Part shown: in pieces, positions 48,773 through 61,249 of the stretch | Layout: each line of letters starts with the position of its first letter | Numbering within the stretch: the stretch's first letter is position 1 | Source: Pontederia crassipes | Lineage: Eukaryota; Streptophyta; Magnoliopsida; Commelinales; Pontederiaceae | Length of the DNA: 64,000 bases | Reading direction: 5' to 3' | Assembly: GCA_030549335.1 (NCBI GenBank) | Contig: CM060188.1 | Span: forward strand, 65,106,696-65,170,695 | Translations under genes and position numbers: made by a program | Notes under the pieces: generated by a model | The model's database searches: none | What the model saw: the letters and a program-made list of their open reading frames with translations, nothing else | Told to the model about the DNA's origin: nothing

Positions 48773-49681
48773 TCAATGTCGATCATGCCAGGAAGAGGAA
48801 CCAGGAGGTGGTTGCAACTCAAGCAAATGGTCAGTGACATGTTGTATGTCATTGAGGGTTGTGAGAACAGAGTTTTGTACAACCTCAATTCCTTGAATTT
48901 TTTGTTGATCCGCGAGGCCTTGTTGCTTCAAGGTGTGAAGTAAGTCCCTTAGTGCATGTATGTCTTCATGTTGGCTGGCTGTGAACTCCGCAAATTTGGA
49001 TACTTGTTTTAGGATGAGGCTCAATTTAGCAAAGGAGATAAGGGGCAGAGATTGTATAACATCTGGGGCAGATGAAGATGAAAAAGTGACAACATGTCTT
49101 CTACCTGATCTTTGGCCAGATTGGACTCGTGGAGACGCGGTGTATTCTATGAGTAGTGGAGGAAGTGTTGGAATTGGTTTTGTGATTTGGATGAACTCAT
49201 TCATCCAGCAATTTTTGCCTTCTAAAATAGAGGATTGTTGAAGATTGGACAACGGAAATAAAGCTGAAGGGTTAGATTGGCGTCAAAAATGCTGGTCGTT
49301 GACTGTAAGATGGACTCTTTCTTGAGTCAGAAAGTCTAAGTCAAACAGGGTTGCAGCTATGGGGTTGATGTCTCCTAAGAAAACATAATGTTCGGCTATG
49401 GGCGTGGTGAGATTTTCACAAAGAATCTGATTGCACTCGCGAGTTGATTCTTTGAGCAAATTTTGCATAAGAAAGGATGCAAGGTTAATCTCTGTGTTAA
49501 AAAGGAGACACCATATGATGAAAAGTTCGTCGGCAGAGATAAAATTCATCTCATAATCATTTGGACGAATTAATATAGTATTGATGAGGAGAATGTGGAG
49601 ATATCGAAAGACTGTGTTCTTAAGATGTTGGACGACTAAGTGAAGGATGTTATCGGTACGTAGTCCGATGAGTTGAGACAT
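48773..49681 (-). pseudogene. Athila-type accessory ORF in env position (fossil)
   Basis: The upstream part (49283-49681) resembles the plant transposon protein domain found in Athila/Tat elements, with DELFIIWCLLFNTEINLASF. The downstream part (48773-49252) is a helix-forming segment, with AEFTASQHEDIHALRDLLHT. It lies upstream of the LTR in reading direction, i.e. in the position of the third ORF of Athila elements. Its function is unknown. Broken. Confidence 0.55.
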
Positions 49682-49689
49682 TTATGTTA

Positions 49690-50938
49690 ATCTCGTAAAT
49701 TTAACTATAATAATTAAGAGCATAATAAAAGATTAGTTTAGACATTTATTTTTTGAGGTGGCTGGTACACGGTAGTAATTCTGAATTGAAAAGATATAAT
49801 AGTAATGAGAGTATTAATTGTCGTTCAATTTTACTATCAATTGATCCCACCAACTTTGGTTTAGGATTTTTATTTTGTTGTGTCTAACAATCACTTATAA
49901 TTTTAATTGTTTTCTTTCGTGTACTTATTTCAATATTTAAGTATTCAACAACACTGTCTTTGTCTCGACCTTAAATCACAACTTTGACTGTCTTATGTCA
50001 GAGCACATTCTGACTCAAGACTTTATTAATTTTTTATATTATTTTATAATATGCTTATACTTTTTGTTGTGCCATATGGGCATAGTAACGGGGAATCTGT
50101 TATTAACGATCAAGAGGAGATCACCTATGCAAGAAAAATAAAATTTTAAAATAGTTTAATTATAAATTAAAATTGAAGAATTATTTAAATATCGATCACA
50201 ATTTGGACAACGATCTATTTAATTTACCCATCAAGATCTTTAAAAACTAATTTTAATACTTAAAAATTATAACAAGAATAAAAAAATGAGTTGAATCAAG
50301 AAAAAAATAGGAAATAACCTAAATTCATTTTAACTTGGTCTTAGGGTTGTAAGCAAACAAAACCAAAAATTAAAAAAAAACCTAAAAACCGACCGACCCG
50401 TTCAAAAATTTTAGATTTTTTAGATTGGACAAAACCTAGATGGTTTTTAAAATTTAAAAAAAAAACACCCAAGGAGCCCTTGAAGACATACATAATTAAA
50501 AATTTATAAAGTATATATTGATATTATATTTTAAATATTTAAATATATATAATTACTCAACGAATATATTGTCTATCCTATTATTTGTATAGAAAATTAA
50601 TATAAGTTATAAATAGTACTATTACAATATAAAAAATATGAATGTAGTTAATTTTATGAAATAAAAATATTTTTTATATCATTAAAAAATTATATAAATA
50701 AAAAATATACAAAATATAGGACCCCCAAAAAAATTGCCTGAAAAAATTGATAAGATTTTTTTCATTTTAAAAACCCAACCAAATTACATAAGGTTTTTTT
50801 AAGGCAAAAATCCATCCGATCGGCACGGATTCCCTAGTCAAAATGTATGAATAATATGCATGATTAGATGCTGTTGGTTTATCTCATGTTTGTTGCAGGT
50901 TTGAAACTTTCCATCAACAACTTTTTCCCATTCTTTTA

Positions 50939-50987
<49 letters not shown>

Positions 50988-51744
50988 CATTTTTATTATT
51001 TCTTTTTACACTGCGACTTTTAATTATATAAAATGTATTTAAAATATTATACTAATTTAAAATTAAGATAGCGGAACATGGATAAAATATATAATTTTTG
51101 TAAGTAATTGTCAATAAACATTGTTTATTATTTTATTCTTTGGACAATAATACTTAAACAAAAATTAAATCATACGAAGAAAACATGGTATAGTAATTAT
51201 GGTAACAATGAGAACAAAATAATACTACTTTAGGCAGAAAAAATAATAAATGACTATACTAATTTTCTTATACGTTTATTTAATTTCAATATATTAACTT
51301 ATGAGACTTCAATTAAATTTGCATATATTATTTTATCTAGACAATTTTAAAATAGATTGCATTTGAAATCTTTATAAGTTTACAACTTGTGAATTTTTTA
51401 TTCAATAATCACTCATGTTATTTCAATTTTATATATTTATTAATATATTTTAGTCATTTAAAAATATTTTTTATTAAATGAATATTATATAGATATCAAT
51501 ATTAAAATAGTTCATCCCACAAACTCAAACTTCACAACCTTATTGACCATAACTTGATATTATACGTCATATATAAATAATAAATGACAAGCAAAAGCCC
51601 AATGATACCACACCTTCAAATAAACAAACATAAAATTATTGTCAAATAACAAATAGCACAATCGGAATTGTGTCATAAGACGTTGGGTGTTAATAATCCA
51701 TGGCACTCCAGAAATCCATTTTAAAAGATAGATATCATGTAGAG
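49690..51744. other. AT-rich intergenic DNA
   Basis: There is no gene. A (TA)n microsatellite lies at about 50944-50986. The stretch at about 50340-50840, starting AGGGTTGTAAGCAAAC, with CCGACCGACCCG inside and CGGCACGGATTCCCTA at its end, looks like a decayed hAT-type MITE, but flanking duplications are not evident. Confidence 0.4.
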
Positions 51745-52128
51745 GATTTTGATTGTGTTAGTCTATTTATCATCACATAGTCATAATAAAAAAATTAATG
51801 TAAATGCAATAGAAAATATTAATCAATAAGATAACATAAAAATCATCAATTTAGCAAAAAAAATTGCAAAAAATTTGGAAACTAATGTCATAAAACATAA
51901 GATAAAAAGTCATTACTCATAAAACATTTCTAAAGTCATTAGTCTAACGGACTCAACTATTACGTCATGACTTTATTCATTAATGCGCCATGTGCAACTA
52001 CATCATCATGAACTGAGTTGTCATCTATCCTAATATCAATTACCTGCACAGATTTAGGATGTATGATTTTTCAGTTAAAATATGTAAAGATCATACTATG
52101 CAATGCATCTTAAATCAAAATATTACAT

Positions 52129-52811
52129 TTATGGGCGGACACAGGACCCAAGAACTAATAGGTGCAAAAAAATTTAAACATATTTTTAATATAAAAAATT
52201 ATTTTGATTTAAAATAATAAAATCAATTTAAAAAATATGACTAATTAAGTGAGATTTTGAGAGCTTCTGAATTACAAAACTATTAAAATTATCATTTGTT
52301 TCTAATTGAACTTTAGACAACGAATAAGTATTATAAATTATGTTTATAGATTTATCGATTTAAGAATTATGAGAGAGACTAAGACAAGATAAAGGTAAAA
52401 TAGAATTTAAAAAATTGATACAAATTGAGGGCAAAAAAAGGAAAATCAAGAGCAAAATCTGACTTTGTAATCAAGAAATTTTGTTTGTTTATATGAATCA
52501 CTACATTGTATCATCTTCTTTGTATGATCATTTTAATTATGAATTATATTGTTTTTATTAATGTTTCTATATTGTGTAATTAGTCATTGGACACCGAGAT
52601 ATGTTATAATTATTGTCACTCATTTAACCACAAAGCATAGAAAATTAAATAGTTTAAAATAATATTATACTTTTTATCTTAGAACTTGAATTTAATGTTT
52701 ATTTTACTAAAATATATAATGGATGTTAATATGTAACTTACATATTAAAAGTATTGTCAATATTTTATGGGGTCAATTGACTCCATAAGTGACAATGTAG
52801 TTCCGCCCTTG
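52129..52811. mobile_element. hAT-like MITE inside the solo LTR
   Basis: The ends TATGGGCGGACAC and GTTCCGCCCTTG are inverted relatives, and similar to the ends of the 872-bp element at 33272. Flanks TATTACAT/GACTACAT agree at six of eight positions. Comparison with the related LTRs shows that the stretch is foreign to them. It is AT-rich and non-coding. Confidence 0.6.
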
Positions 52812-53480
52812 ACTACATGAGTTGTATAAGAAAATTCATATATATAAGAAAGAAACATGCATGAATGACATGTACTTAGTAGTATAATTTATATGTCAAA
52901 CTTTCATAAATATATCATCATGCATTAATATCAATAGCATAGTTTAACATGTAATAATCCTATCAACATATAAAAGTATCGTGTAGTATAATCAGCCATC
53001 ATTCAATCATATCAGTAGGCACATTAGGTGACTTACATTTATCGTTACCTTCCTCAGTAAATCTTCTCTGAGATGTTTTTATAACCCACTTCACTTTTTG
53101 AGCATCAGCCTTTACAGTTCAATATTTATAGTTACAATATTTGATATTACAGCAATTAAAGAGTCTTGTCCTTACCCTCACAATAGGTTAGCTCGGCCTC
53201 GGAGCCAAGGCTCTCCATCATCCAAAGGTGAATATGAATATATATACTATTACCGATAAAATATAATTATTCTTAAAGAAAATACTTACACACAATATGC
53301 GGGCACAATTAGTTCCTGGCAGTAGTTGAAGGCGACAAATGAAAAGTATTCTTTAATTGGGTTCATATGTTTGCAATAATCAAACAAATACGTCTTTAAG
53401 TCTTTATATTTTAACTTAGTTACAGTTGTGCATGCAACGTCAATACATAATATAAATATCTTGAAAATAATTTTAAATTA

Positions 53481-55299
53481 CACTACAAGAAAATTGAGGA
53501 TTACCGACGGTCGAAACCATCGGTAATTTCCCCAAAAACAGTCGGAAATAGTGTTTTCGATGATTTTTTCGACGGAAACCGGGACGTCCGAAAAAATGAT
53601 CGTCGCAAATCAATTTCCGACGGTTTGGAAGAAACCACCGGAAATTTCGACGGATTTCCGATGGTCGTGACCGCCGATATTTGCGGCGGTCGACAAAACC
53701 GTCGAAACTTCGGAGGGTCACGATCGCCGATATTTTCGACGGTCGACAAAACCGTCGAAAACTCCGACGGTCGTGACTGCCAAAGTTTCCGATGGTTTCG
53801 TTACGACCGCAAATATCGGCGATTGCTACCGTCGAAAATCTCGACGGCCATCGGGCGACCGCCGAATTTTCTGCGGTCAAAATCGTCACAAAAAAATTTT
53901 ATAATTTTAAAAAATAGCCGGCCGGTGTCGGATCCAAATCGGCCGACGGGCGGCCGAATCCGAATGCCCGACGGCCGATCCTACTGCTGGGACCGGATCC
54001 GCCACGAGAGGTCTGATCCGCCAGCGGCCGGATGGGCCGTCGGGCATTCGGATCCGGTCGCGAGAGGCCGGATCCGCCGCCCGACGGTCGATCCGGCCAC
54101 GAGAGGTCGGATCCGGCCGCCAGGCGGCCGTTAGGTGGCCGATCCGACCGCCAAAGGCTGGATCCAGCCGCCAGGGGCCGGACCCGAAGGCCCATGGCTG
54201 GATCCGGCCATCGCCAACGATGAGATCCGGCCGCTGGGGGCCGGATCCGGCCGCTGGGGGCCGGATCCGGCCGCCAGCGGCCTCCGGTCAGTGAGAGAAA
54301 GAGAGAGAGGGTCGCCGGTGCAGGAGAGGGTCACCGGCGCGGGAGAGGGTCGCTTTGTCCGGTGCGGGAGAGGGTCGATGACGATCGGTGCTCGCGGGCC
54401 GGGAGAGGGAGAGGGGGAGAGAGAGAGGAGAGGAGGGAGAGTGAGAGGAGAGGAGAAATTATATATAAGGAGAAAATATGAGAGAAAGCGGGAAAAGAGA
54501 AAAAAAAGTGGGATAACGAAATTTTAATTATCAACGGCTACGGCCGTCGAAAACGTAAATATTAACTATTGTTAAAGTTACCGATAGTTTTGACCATCGA
54601 AAATATATTTAGTTATATATAATGTTTATATTTTATTTACCGACGTTTGAACCGTCGGTAATCGTTACCGACGGTCGAAACCGTCGGTAATCGTTACCGA
54701 CGGTCGAAACCGTCGGTAATTACAACGGTTTGGACCATCGCTAATTATATTAATAAAATACTTATCATATGATATTATTATACATTTACCGACCATTACG
54801 ATCGTCGGAAATTGCGGCGGATTTTGCGACGGATGGTATCCGTCAGAAATATCGACGTTCTTAATCGTCGAAAAATTAAATAATAATATAACAAATTATA
54901 TAATTTATTATTTTCCTTTCCGACGGTCGTAATCGTCGAAAATTCCATCGCAAATTGCGACGGATGGGTATTCGTCGGAAATATCGATGTTCCTAACCGT
55001 CGAAAAATAAAATAATAATATAATAAATTATATAATTTATTATTTTCCTTTCCTTTCCGACGATCTTAACCGTCGGAAATTTCGTCGCAATTTGCGATGG
55101 ATGGGTATCCGTCGGAAATATTGACGTTCCTAACCGTTGAAAAATAAAATAATAATATAATAAATTATATAATTTATTATTTTCCTTTTCGGCGGTCGTA
55201 ACTGTCGAAAAATCTATCAGAAATGGAACCGTCGCAAATTGTGACGGATTTCAAACCGTCGGAAATTGCATGCCGGAAAATGGCAATTTTCTTATAGTG
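53481..55299. mobile_element. 1.8-kb non-autonomous CACTA element with TTA target duplication
   Basis: The left end is CACTACAAGAAAATTG; the right end is CAATTTTCTTATAGTG. TTA flanks both sides (53478-53480, 55300-55302). The two subterminal regions are dense in CGACGGTCGAAACCGTCGG-type motifs, with near-tandem copies at 54650-54720. No transposase is present. It is a different family from the 8-kb CACTA (other subterminal motif) but shares the first 14 bases of the termini. Confidence 0.92.
53905..54530. repeat. GC-rich core of the small CACTA element
   Basis: It is composed of degenerate GGATCCGGCCGCC/GGGGGCCGGATCCGGCC units (some directly tandem at about 54225-54270), then GA-rich sequence and a TATATATAA stretch at about 54457-54470. 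Open frames on both strands reflect composition. A TATA-like motif next to a GC-rich block could be a leftover promoter and leader of the parent element's transposase gene. Confidence 0.7.
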
Positions 55300-56060
55300 T
55301 TAACATATAGTTCATTATCGGTCGGTTGTTGTGTATATGACCGTGGCCTTGTAATGGTTCTCAAAATTTTCAAGTGTTGGTCACAATTGGGATTGGTGTC
55401 AAGTCATCATCACAATCGTGCCTTCCCGGGGAACGATTGTACATAGAACCCGAAATAAGCCTTTTCAACTGCTCTCGTTCATGGTCATGATCATGTTAGT
55501 CATGGTTGTGTCTGTTTCTATAACGGCCATGACAGAGGTATCATGAGCACTACAATTCCCTTTTTCCTTTATTTGTTTTCAGTCACTTGGTCACGGCCGT
55601 TCCAAGAAGCCAGCATCTAGTAACCCAAAATTTCATAGATTTTGATACGAAAATAGTCGAAAAAAACATCCTCAAGTTTTCAAATATAAATTCTAAGCAA
55701 TCAGGCATCATAAAATATATAAAAACATATATTTTTTCCTTCATTTATTTAGATCTAGGGTTCTTTCCCCAATTGCATCTAAACTATGAATCACACAATC
55801 TCTACCAAGAGCTAGGATGTTTTTGGAACTTTCAATCGAAACATGAAAATATTAAGAGGGGAGAGAGGGATTGAATTTCCATTACATACCTTGATCAGTT
55901 CCTAGTTTGTCCTCCTTCTTGGTTCTCTTCCAATCATAGCCATCAGGTGCACAGATGGAAAAAAAAAAAGAAATTAACAAGAGGTATTAACATATTTAAG
56001 TAGGAGTGAGGTCTTGGGCCCAAAAATTCAACACCCTTGATTAAAAAGCTGGAATGTTAA

Positions 56061-56826
56061 ATCCAAGTTCGAAATCCAGAGTTACTACGTTGGTGACGAT
56101 TTATCAATATTGCTCCCATCCCAACACAGACTTACTAGTATGGACTGAAAAAAAAATTTATGTAAAATAATTGTGGCCCTCGTATCAGGATGGATATAAT
56201 AGGCACAGAGATATTTATCATGGCTTATAAAAAAAAGTCTAGTATCTTTTCCATCAAGAAAAAAAAATCATAACATAGTTAAAATTGTAAGTTATGCAAA
56301 CCGTCTTTATCTCACAACTAATATAACATATATATTTATATTATATGCCAATAATAGTTTTTTTTACTATGTACAATTTTCTTTTCATATATTTCATGTT
56401 AACTACGCAAATTTTTTAAATGCTCTTTTTCCCGTAGCAAAACCTTTATTATACTCAAATAATTCCATTTTTAGTAAAAAGGTAACTTTCAGAACTTTGG
56501 TTTTTCATTAGAGAAATATAATTATGAATCCTTGTGCTGCAATCTTGCTTCAACTAATTAAACCAATGGTAATTAAGTTGATTGGTTTAGATGGATAGGT
56601 ATTAGGTAGTGTTGATGTCAACTCAATTCTCCACGGTCCACATTATAACTTCTGTTGGCCAACCAAGTGCTTAATTAAAAAAAAAAAAGAAGAAAGGGCG
56701 TAATCTTCTCTATATTTAATTGTGTTGTGTATTGTAGTCTTTAAATTTTTAACTAATCAATATAACTAGAAATAATTCATTTTGATAAAAGAAAGTCGTG
56801 CTTAGTAATATAAGTATACTTGTGGG
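56061..56826. other. AT-rich spacer
   Basis: No gene or intact repeat was recognised. Confidence 0.5.
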
Positions 56827-57275
56827 CAAGATAGTCAAGATCGAAATCTTACATAAGATTAGAGGAGGGAGGAGTCATAAGACCAGATTGAGAATCACAA
56901 GATTCTACCTATTAAAAATAATAAATATATTTTTTTATAATTTTTTATATTTAAATATTAAATTACACTTTAATAAAAAATTTTATTCTTAAGCAAAATT
57001 ATATCAAAATATATTAAAAATAAAGAAAATATATTAAACTTCATCTAAATTTATTATTATTATTATAAATATATTTTTAATTGATATTTAAATGATTATA
57101 TTGATAATATGATATCGTAAATGACTGAAAAAGAATGTAAGATCGCGTGATCAAAATTAAAATCGTATTAAGATCTTACGTATAAGATTTTCAAAATAAG
57201 ATCAAGATGGGTAAGAGACAATAAGATCGTAAAATCGTAAGATATTAAAATTTTGATCGAGTTCTTAACTACCTT
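56827..57275. mobile_element. Mutator-like MITE, 449 bp, with 9-bp target duplication
   Basis: The ends CAAGATAGTCAAGATCGA and, inverted, AAGGTAGTTAAGAACTCGA are related. The flanks ACTTGTGGG (56818-56826) and ACTTGTGTG (57276-57284) match at eight of nine positions, the duplication length of Mutator-like elements. Inside are several AAGATCGTA/CGATCTTA motifs. Non-coding. Confidence 0.7.
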
Positions 57276-57284
57276 ACTTGTGTG

Positions 57285-58519
57285 AAAAATATGTCCCAAG
57301 TGGTATCACTATTTTTTTCCTTGTTTGAATATCGTAGAAAAAATGGGGGAAAGGGAAGGGAGGTAAAAGAAAAGTAATAAAAAAAGAAATCAAAATTGAT
57401 TTTAGGTCATCTGGAGGCGAAATTTTTTTACTTCATCAATTTTTTTGTTCAAATGGGAAAAAAGGAGGTTAAATTTTAAATTTCCTGTCGTTATCCACCC
57501 TAAAATTAAATACGCTTGAGTTGCGATAAAAGAATAAGTTTTAGTTTTAGATTAATGATGGAATTGGTCTTGATATATTAGTAGGATTTGGTTCGACGTC
57601 CAATCGGAGCAATTCAAATATGATTTTATCTTAACTAGAATATATATTCCCGTAGTTTTATGTTTATTTGATTATTCGTGATATTACTATCGCATTAATA
57701 AAACTATTGTAGTATTTTATATATTTCATAAGTCTGAAGTTTTCAATTAACTTTTCCATAGAAGCAAATAAAAATAAGAGTGGACGTATATCCAATCATC
57801 CGTCCTAATATATGACTTAATCAATGTCAATCCTTTTTTTTTTTTTGCATCTTTGAGTTAATTTTGAATAAAAACATAAATTTAGTAATAGTGAATATTA
57901 TAGAGAAATGTATAGAAAAAAAATTAAGTTTTGTAAAAAAAGATCACATATGGATAAGGTACTGAATGATTAATCAAATTTGGTTGGCACAATTAATTCT
58001 ATTCTAGTAATAGTGAACCGCTGGAAGATAGTGGTTTCAAATTCGATTGTTGGAATCAAGAGGGGGGTGGGGCAATATAAAATTTATTATCAATAATTAT
58101 ATAGGATATATACTTATTTTTGTAATATTTGATAATAAATTTTATTAGTGTCAATTAGAAGATTCAAATTAGAAAATTTAGATATATATTATAACTAATT
58201 GCGTGATTTATAATTATAATTATAACAAGATAAATATAAAAGGAAACATATATATATATTTAATGTCTCTCATCCAATCGTAACTCCATCCCTTATTGCA
58301 ACCACAACTTGGATAAGGGAATATCGTGCTATTTTTTATGTTGATTTTAAATTAATTAGTTGCTAATAATTTTAGTAAATATTAGAACTTCGAGCTGATA
58401 TTAAAAAAAGTCCTCCATGATTATTTGAAAAAAAAAATTAGAATGTTTTATTTACGTCAAGAAAATCTCACCCATATATATATACACACGAATATGTCAG
58501 CCTTTACCTTGCATGATTA
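57285..58519. other. AT-rich intergenic DNA
   Basis: Contains only homopolymer runs and short microsatellites. No gene recognised. Confidence 0.6.
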
Positions 58520-58527
58520 GTTAACGC

Positions 58528-59168
58528 TAGGAGTGGCACTAGACGCTGTTTGGGGCGGGGGGCACTTCCCCCGCCCCGACCCCGTCGATTGGCTCCCGCC
58601 CCCGACCTCGATTCGGAGAGAATTTTATCTCTCACCCCCATCCTCACGGTGGTTCGGGGCCCGCGGGGACTCCGATTCTTCGAGCCCTACAGTCCGTCCT
58701 CAGTTTGGACCGGATTAAACTGAATCGATAAAAAATCGGTCAAAATCGATTAAAATTAGTCAAAATAAAAAAAATCGAACTGAATCACGTTTTTTGGTTC
58801 AGCCAAAAATTTTTATTAATTTTTTACTAAGATAATTTAATCAAAATTATTATTATAAATTTTAAAAATATTCAAAGATGAACTTTCTTCATAAACATTC
58901 AATATTGACCCCTTAATCTCCTCCTTCATTTATACTTGTCTATTTACTCTCACTTTACTACTACTATCAATGTGAGACTATTTTTGTACACCCACTTATT
59001 CTTTGGGGTGTGAAGATTCGGGACGAACAACTTCCCCACCCCGATTTCTGAAAGAGGGTTCGGGGATAATTTTTCCTCAATTTCCAACCTCACAGGAGAA
59101 AAATTCTTCGAGTTCTATCAGGGATTCCCCGTAGGGCCCGCAGGCAGCAGGAAATATTGTCATCCCTA
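58528..59168. mobile_element. hAT MITE, 641 bp, with perfect 8-bp target duplication
   Basis: GTTAACGC occurs on both sides (58520-58527, 59169-59176). The ends TAGGAGTGGCA and, inverted, TAGGGATGACA match the hAT terminus pattern. GC-rich zones near both ends (GGGGCGGGGG..., CCGATTCTTCGAG / AATTCTTCGAG) are arranged as a further inverted pair, with an AT-rich middle. No transposase. The intact duplication suggests a fairly young insertion. Confidence 0.88.
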
Positions 59169-59176
59169 GTTAACGC

Positions 59177-61013
59177 AGAATATCCAATGAAAGCTTATAA
59201 CATTTGTTTGATTGAGCGTCAAAAATATATATTTTATTACTTTATCTTATATGTAATTTGAAGATAACAAATTATAACAAAAATATTTCCTTATATATAG
59301 TATTATAATATTATTTATTAGAATTTCTGCATAAAAAAAATTATGCATAATAAAGAAAATTTAAGATGACACGTAATTTTATTAGATGAAAAAATGGAAG
59401 AGGATTACGAGTTAGATTATTTTCTGTTCAGACCTCCTAAAAAATTTATATAGGCACTCCTCTAACAAAACCCCAAGTGTGAGGATGCATTTTACTTCGG
59501 AGATCCAGACGAATTTCCAATTGGGTAAGAATCAATGCATTATTAACATTATTATTAATATATGGTTAAATATTAAAAAAAACATAAAATGGTTAAAATA
59601 TAGAAAAAGACGAGCTTAGGAATACTCTTGCATTTTGCAAAAAAATATTTATATTCTGAATGGGGGTTAAAAATGCTAAAAAGAATGATTCACCGTTGTC
59701 AAAATGATTTTTTTTAAATGAAGGAAATCATATTTTAAGTCGCCTTGAACTATATTCTTAAGAGGCTAAACCCGCTAAATTCATGTAATTTATAAATTAG
59801 GTTGAAAATATTTCGATGTTGATAACTTTAAAATATGACCTAAAAAAAGCAGAAAATTTATTATTTATTTCATTAATTTTCTATTTACTTTTGAAAACAA
59901 GTTTATAATCTATTATACTCGGAACCTCTTTTATTTTGAATATTTACTTCCGTTACACATCAGATTCATGACCCCTTTTGAACCAGGAAAAAGAAAATAC
60001 TTTTTCAATATTTAAACTTATTAACTTTTTTTTTTATCAACTAAACCAAATAAATCCTTATAAAATGTCTCTCTCGTTGTTTATTCCACAGATAAACTTT
60101 TCTTTTTAAAAAAATCTTATGATATAAATTATTTAGCACTATTAAATTTTAAAGCATTTTTGTGGTTCCCATATCGTTACCATGCATTCTTTTTATCTTT
60201 GTCGTGAATCAAAATTGCATTAGTGTTTCGGGTAGAAATTATGCGATCTCGAAATTAACATTTTGTGTACATATTTGTTTTCCCTTGACAACAAACTAAA
60301 TTAATCGTAAAAGTATTTTTCAAACATTAAAATGACAAAAAACGTAATAAAATAAAAAAAAAACAAGGAACCATAAATTCACGAGTGGGGAGATTAATTC
60401 TAGATCATAATAACACGAGATTGAGTTTGACTTCTTAATTTTTAGTTTGATTATCTTAATTTCCAACCTACCCCGTTTCCTGATGGGAAAAAAAATTTCC
60501 TAAATTAGTTGCACCGATTTGGATGGTGCATAATTTTGGTAGGTCATGCCATCATGTATTCATAAGTCATATCCACATCAAGTATATCAATCATCACTTT
60601 CTTATGTGGTAATTATATTTTGTCTAGTTACTAAAATGGGGATGTTTAATGAACACGCACTTGTCCTAATACCTGACATCTAATAACATTTCTTTTACCT
60701 ACTATTTTCATTTCGAATCATACTATTATCATTTTATAATCATGAATGTTAAATATTTGTATTTTTATAAGATAAAATAGAATGATAATAAGAATGTTAT
60801 TATTATCATTTCAAAATACACTATTATAATTTTATTTAAGATATTGAATATTTTTATTTTTATAAGATAAAATAAAATGACAATAATATATTTTGAATTA
60901 GAAACTATGGTGCCCTGTATTTTCTCACACATGCATTTTTTCCCCTTTTCTTATTTTTTTATTTATATAGTAGACCGCTCACTAAAAAGTTATAGCTTTA
61001 GTTTTTATAAGAA
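59177..61013. other. AT-rich intergenic DNA
   Basis: Nothing is recognised beyond poly-A/T runs. A TTATCATTTT/AAAATGATAA-type inverted pair lies at about 60725-60890 and may be a small decayed MITE. Confidence 0.5.
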
Positions 61014-61050
61014 TTAGTGTAAGTCCCGCACGATGTGCGGGCATGAAAGA
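61014..61050 (-). mobile_element. Helitron-like 3' end (hairpin plus CTAA)
   Basis: A perfect 7-bp stem with a 3-base loop, CCCGCAC GAT GTGCGGG, at 61025-61041 lies 7 bases from TTAG (61014-61017). On the minus strand this is a hairpin followed by CTAA and T, the terminal structure of Helitrons. A second, imperfect version (CTGCG CAATA CGCGG, preceded by ATAGTGTGATGGT) lies at about 61218-61247. No 5' end or Rep/helicase gene was found. Confidence 0.5.
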
Positions 61051-61249
61051 AAGTTATGGTATTAATAAAAATATATTTTATTTTAACTAAATTAATAATT
61101 TTATTTTTTAATATATTTTTACAATCAAGATCCCAGTTTTGATAACTATGATAAAATTAATTAGTTAATAAGATGATAAGTATAAAATGGATAGCAGATA
61201 AGAATTTACTCAATTTATAGTGTGATGGTCTGCGCAATACGCGGATGAT

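Larger units (their letters stand above)
44327..49681 (-). mobile_element. Athila-like Ty3/gypsy fossil 2, with an LTR between accessory ORF and gag
   Basis: Minus-strand order: an accessory ORF (49681-48773), non-coding sequence, LTR (47842-46738), primer site (about 46727-46710, GACGTCATTGTCGAGGA, like the TGGCGCCGTTGCCGGGGA primer of Athila), gag (from 46617, starting MPRTTQRQLFELNSEIDRTF), protease (about 44829-44460) and a short LTR fragment (44457-44327). The LTR in the middle serves as the 3' end of one unit and the 5' end of the next. It is broken, with several breaks. The second copy in this window is at 19149-22694. Confidence 0.75.
51745..56060 (-). mobile_element. Old solo LTR related to the Ty3 element at 26335-34905 (fossil), hit twice
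   Basis: Similarity to that LTR includes TGTTAGTCTATT...CACATAGTCATAATAA at the left, a GATTTTTCAGTTA-containing block, the CACGG...CGTGAC motif cluster at 55330-55600 and a GGGCCCAAAA...TTGATTAAAA right end. It is more diverged than the two LTRs of that element. It carries a hAT-like MITE (52129-52811) and a CACTA MITE (53481-55299). End positions are approximate. Confidence 0.65.

Noticed and set aside
53473-54527. Long frames rich in Arg/Pro/Gly on both strands in the small CACTA element
   Set aside because: They track the CGACGG and CCGGATCC repeats of the element and have no conserved domain.
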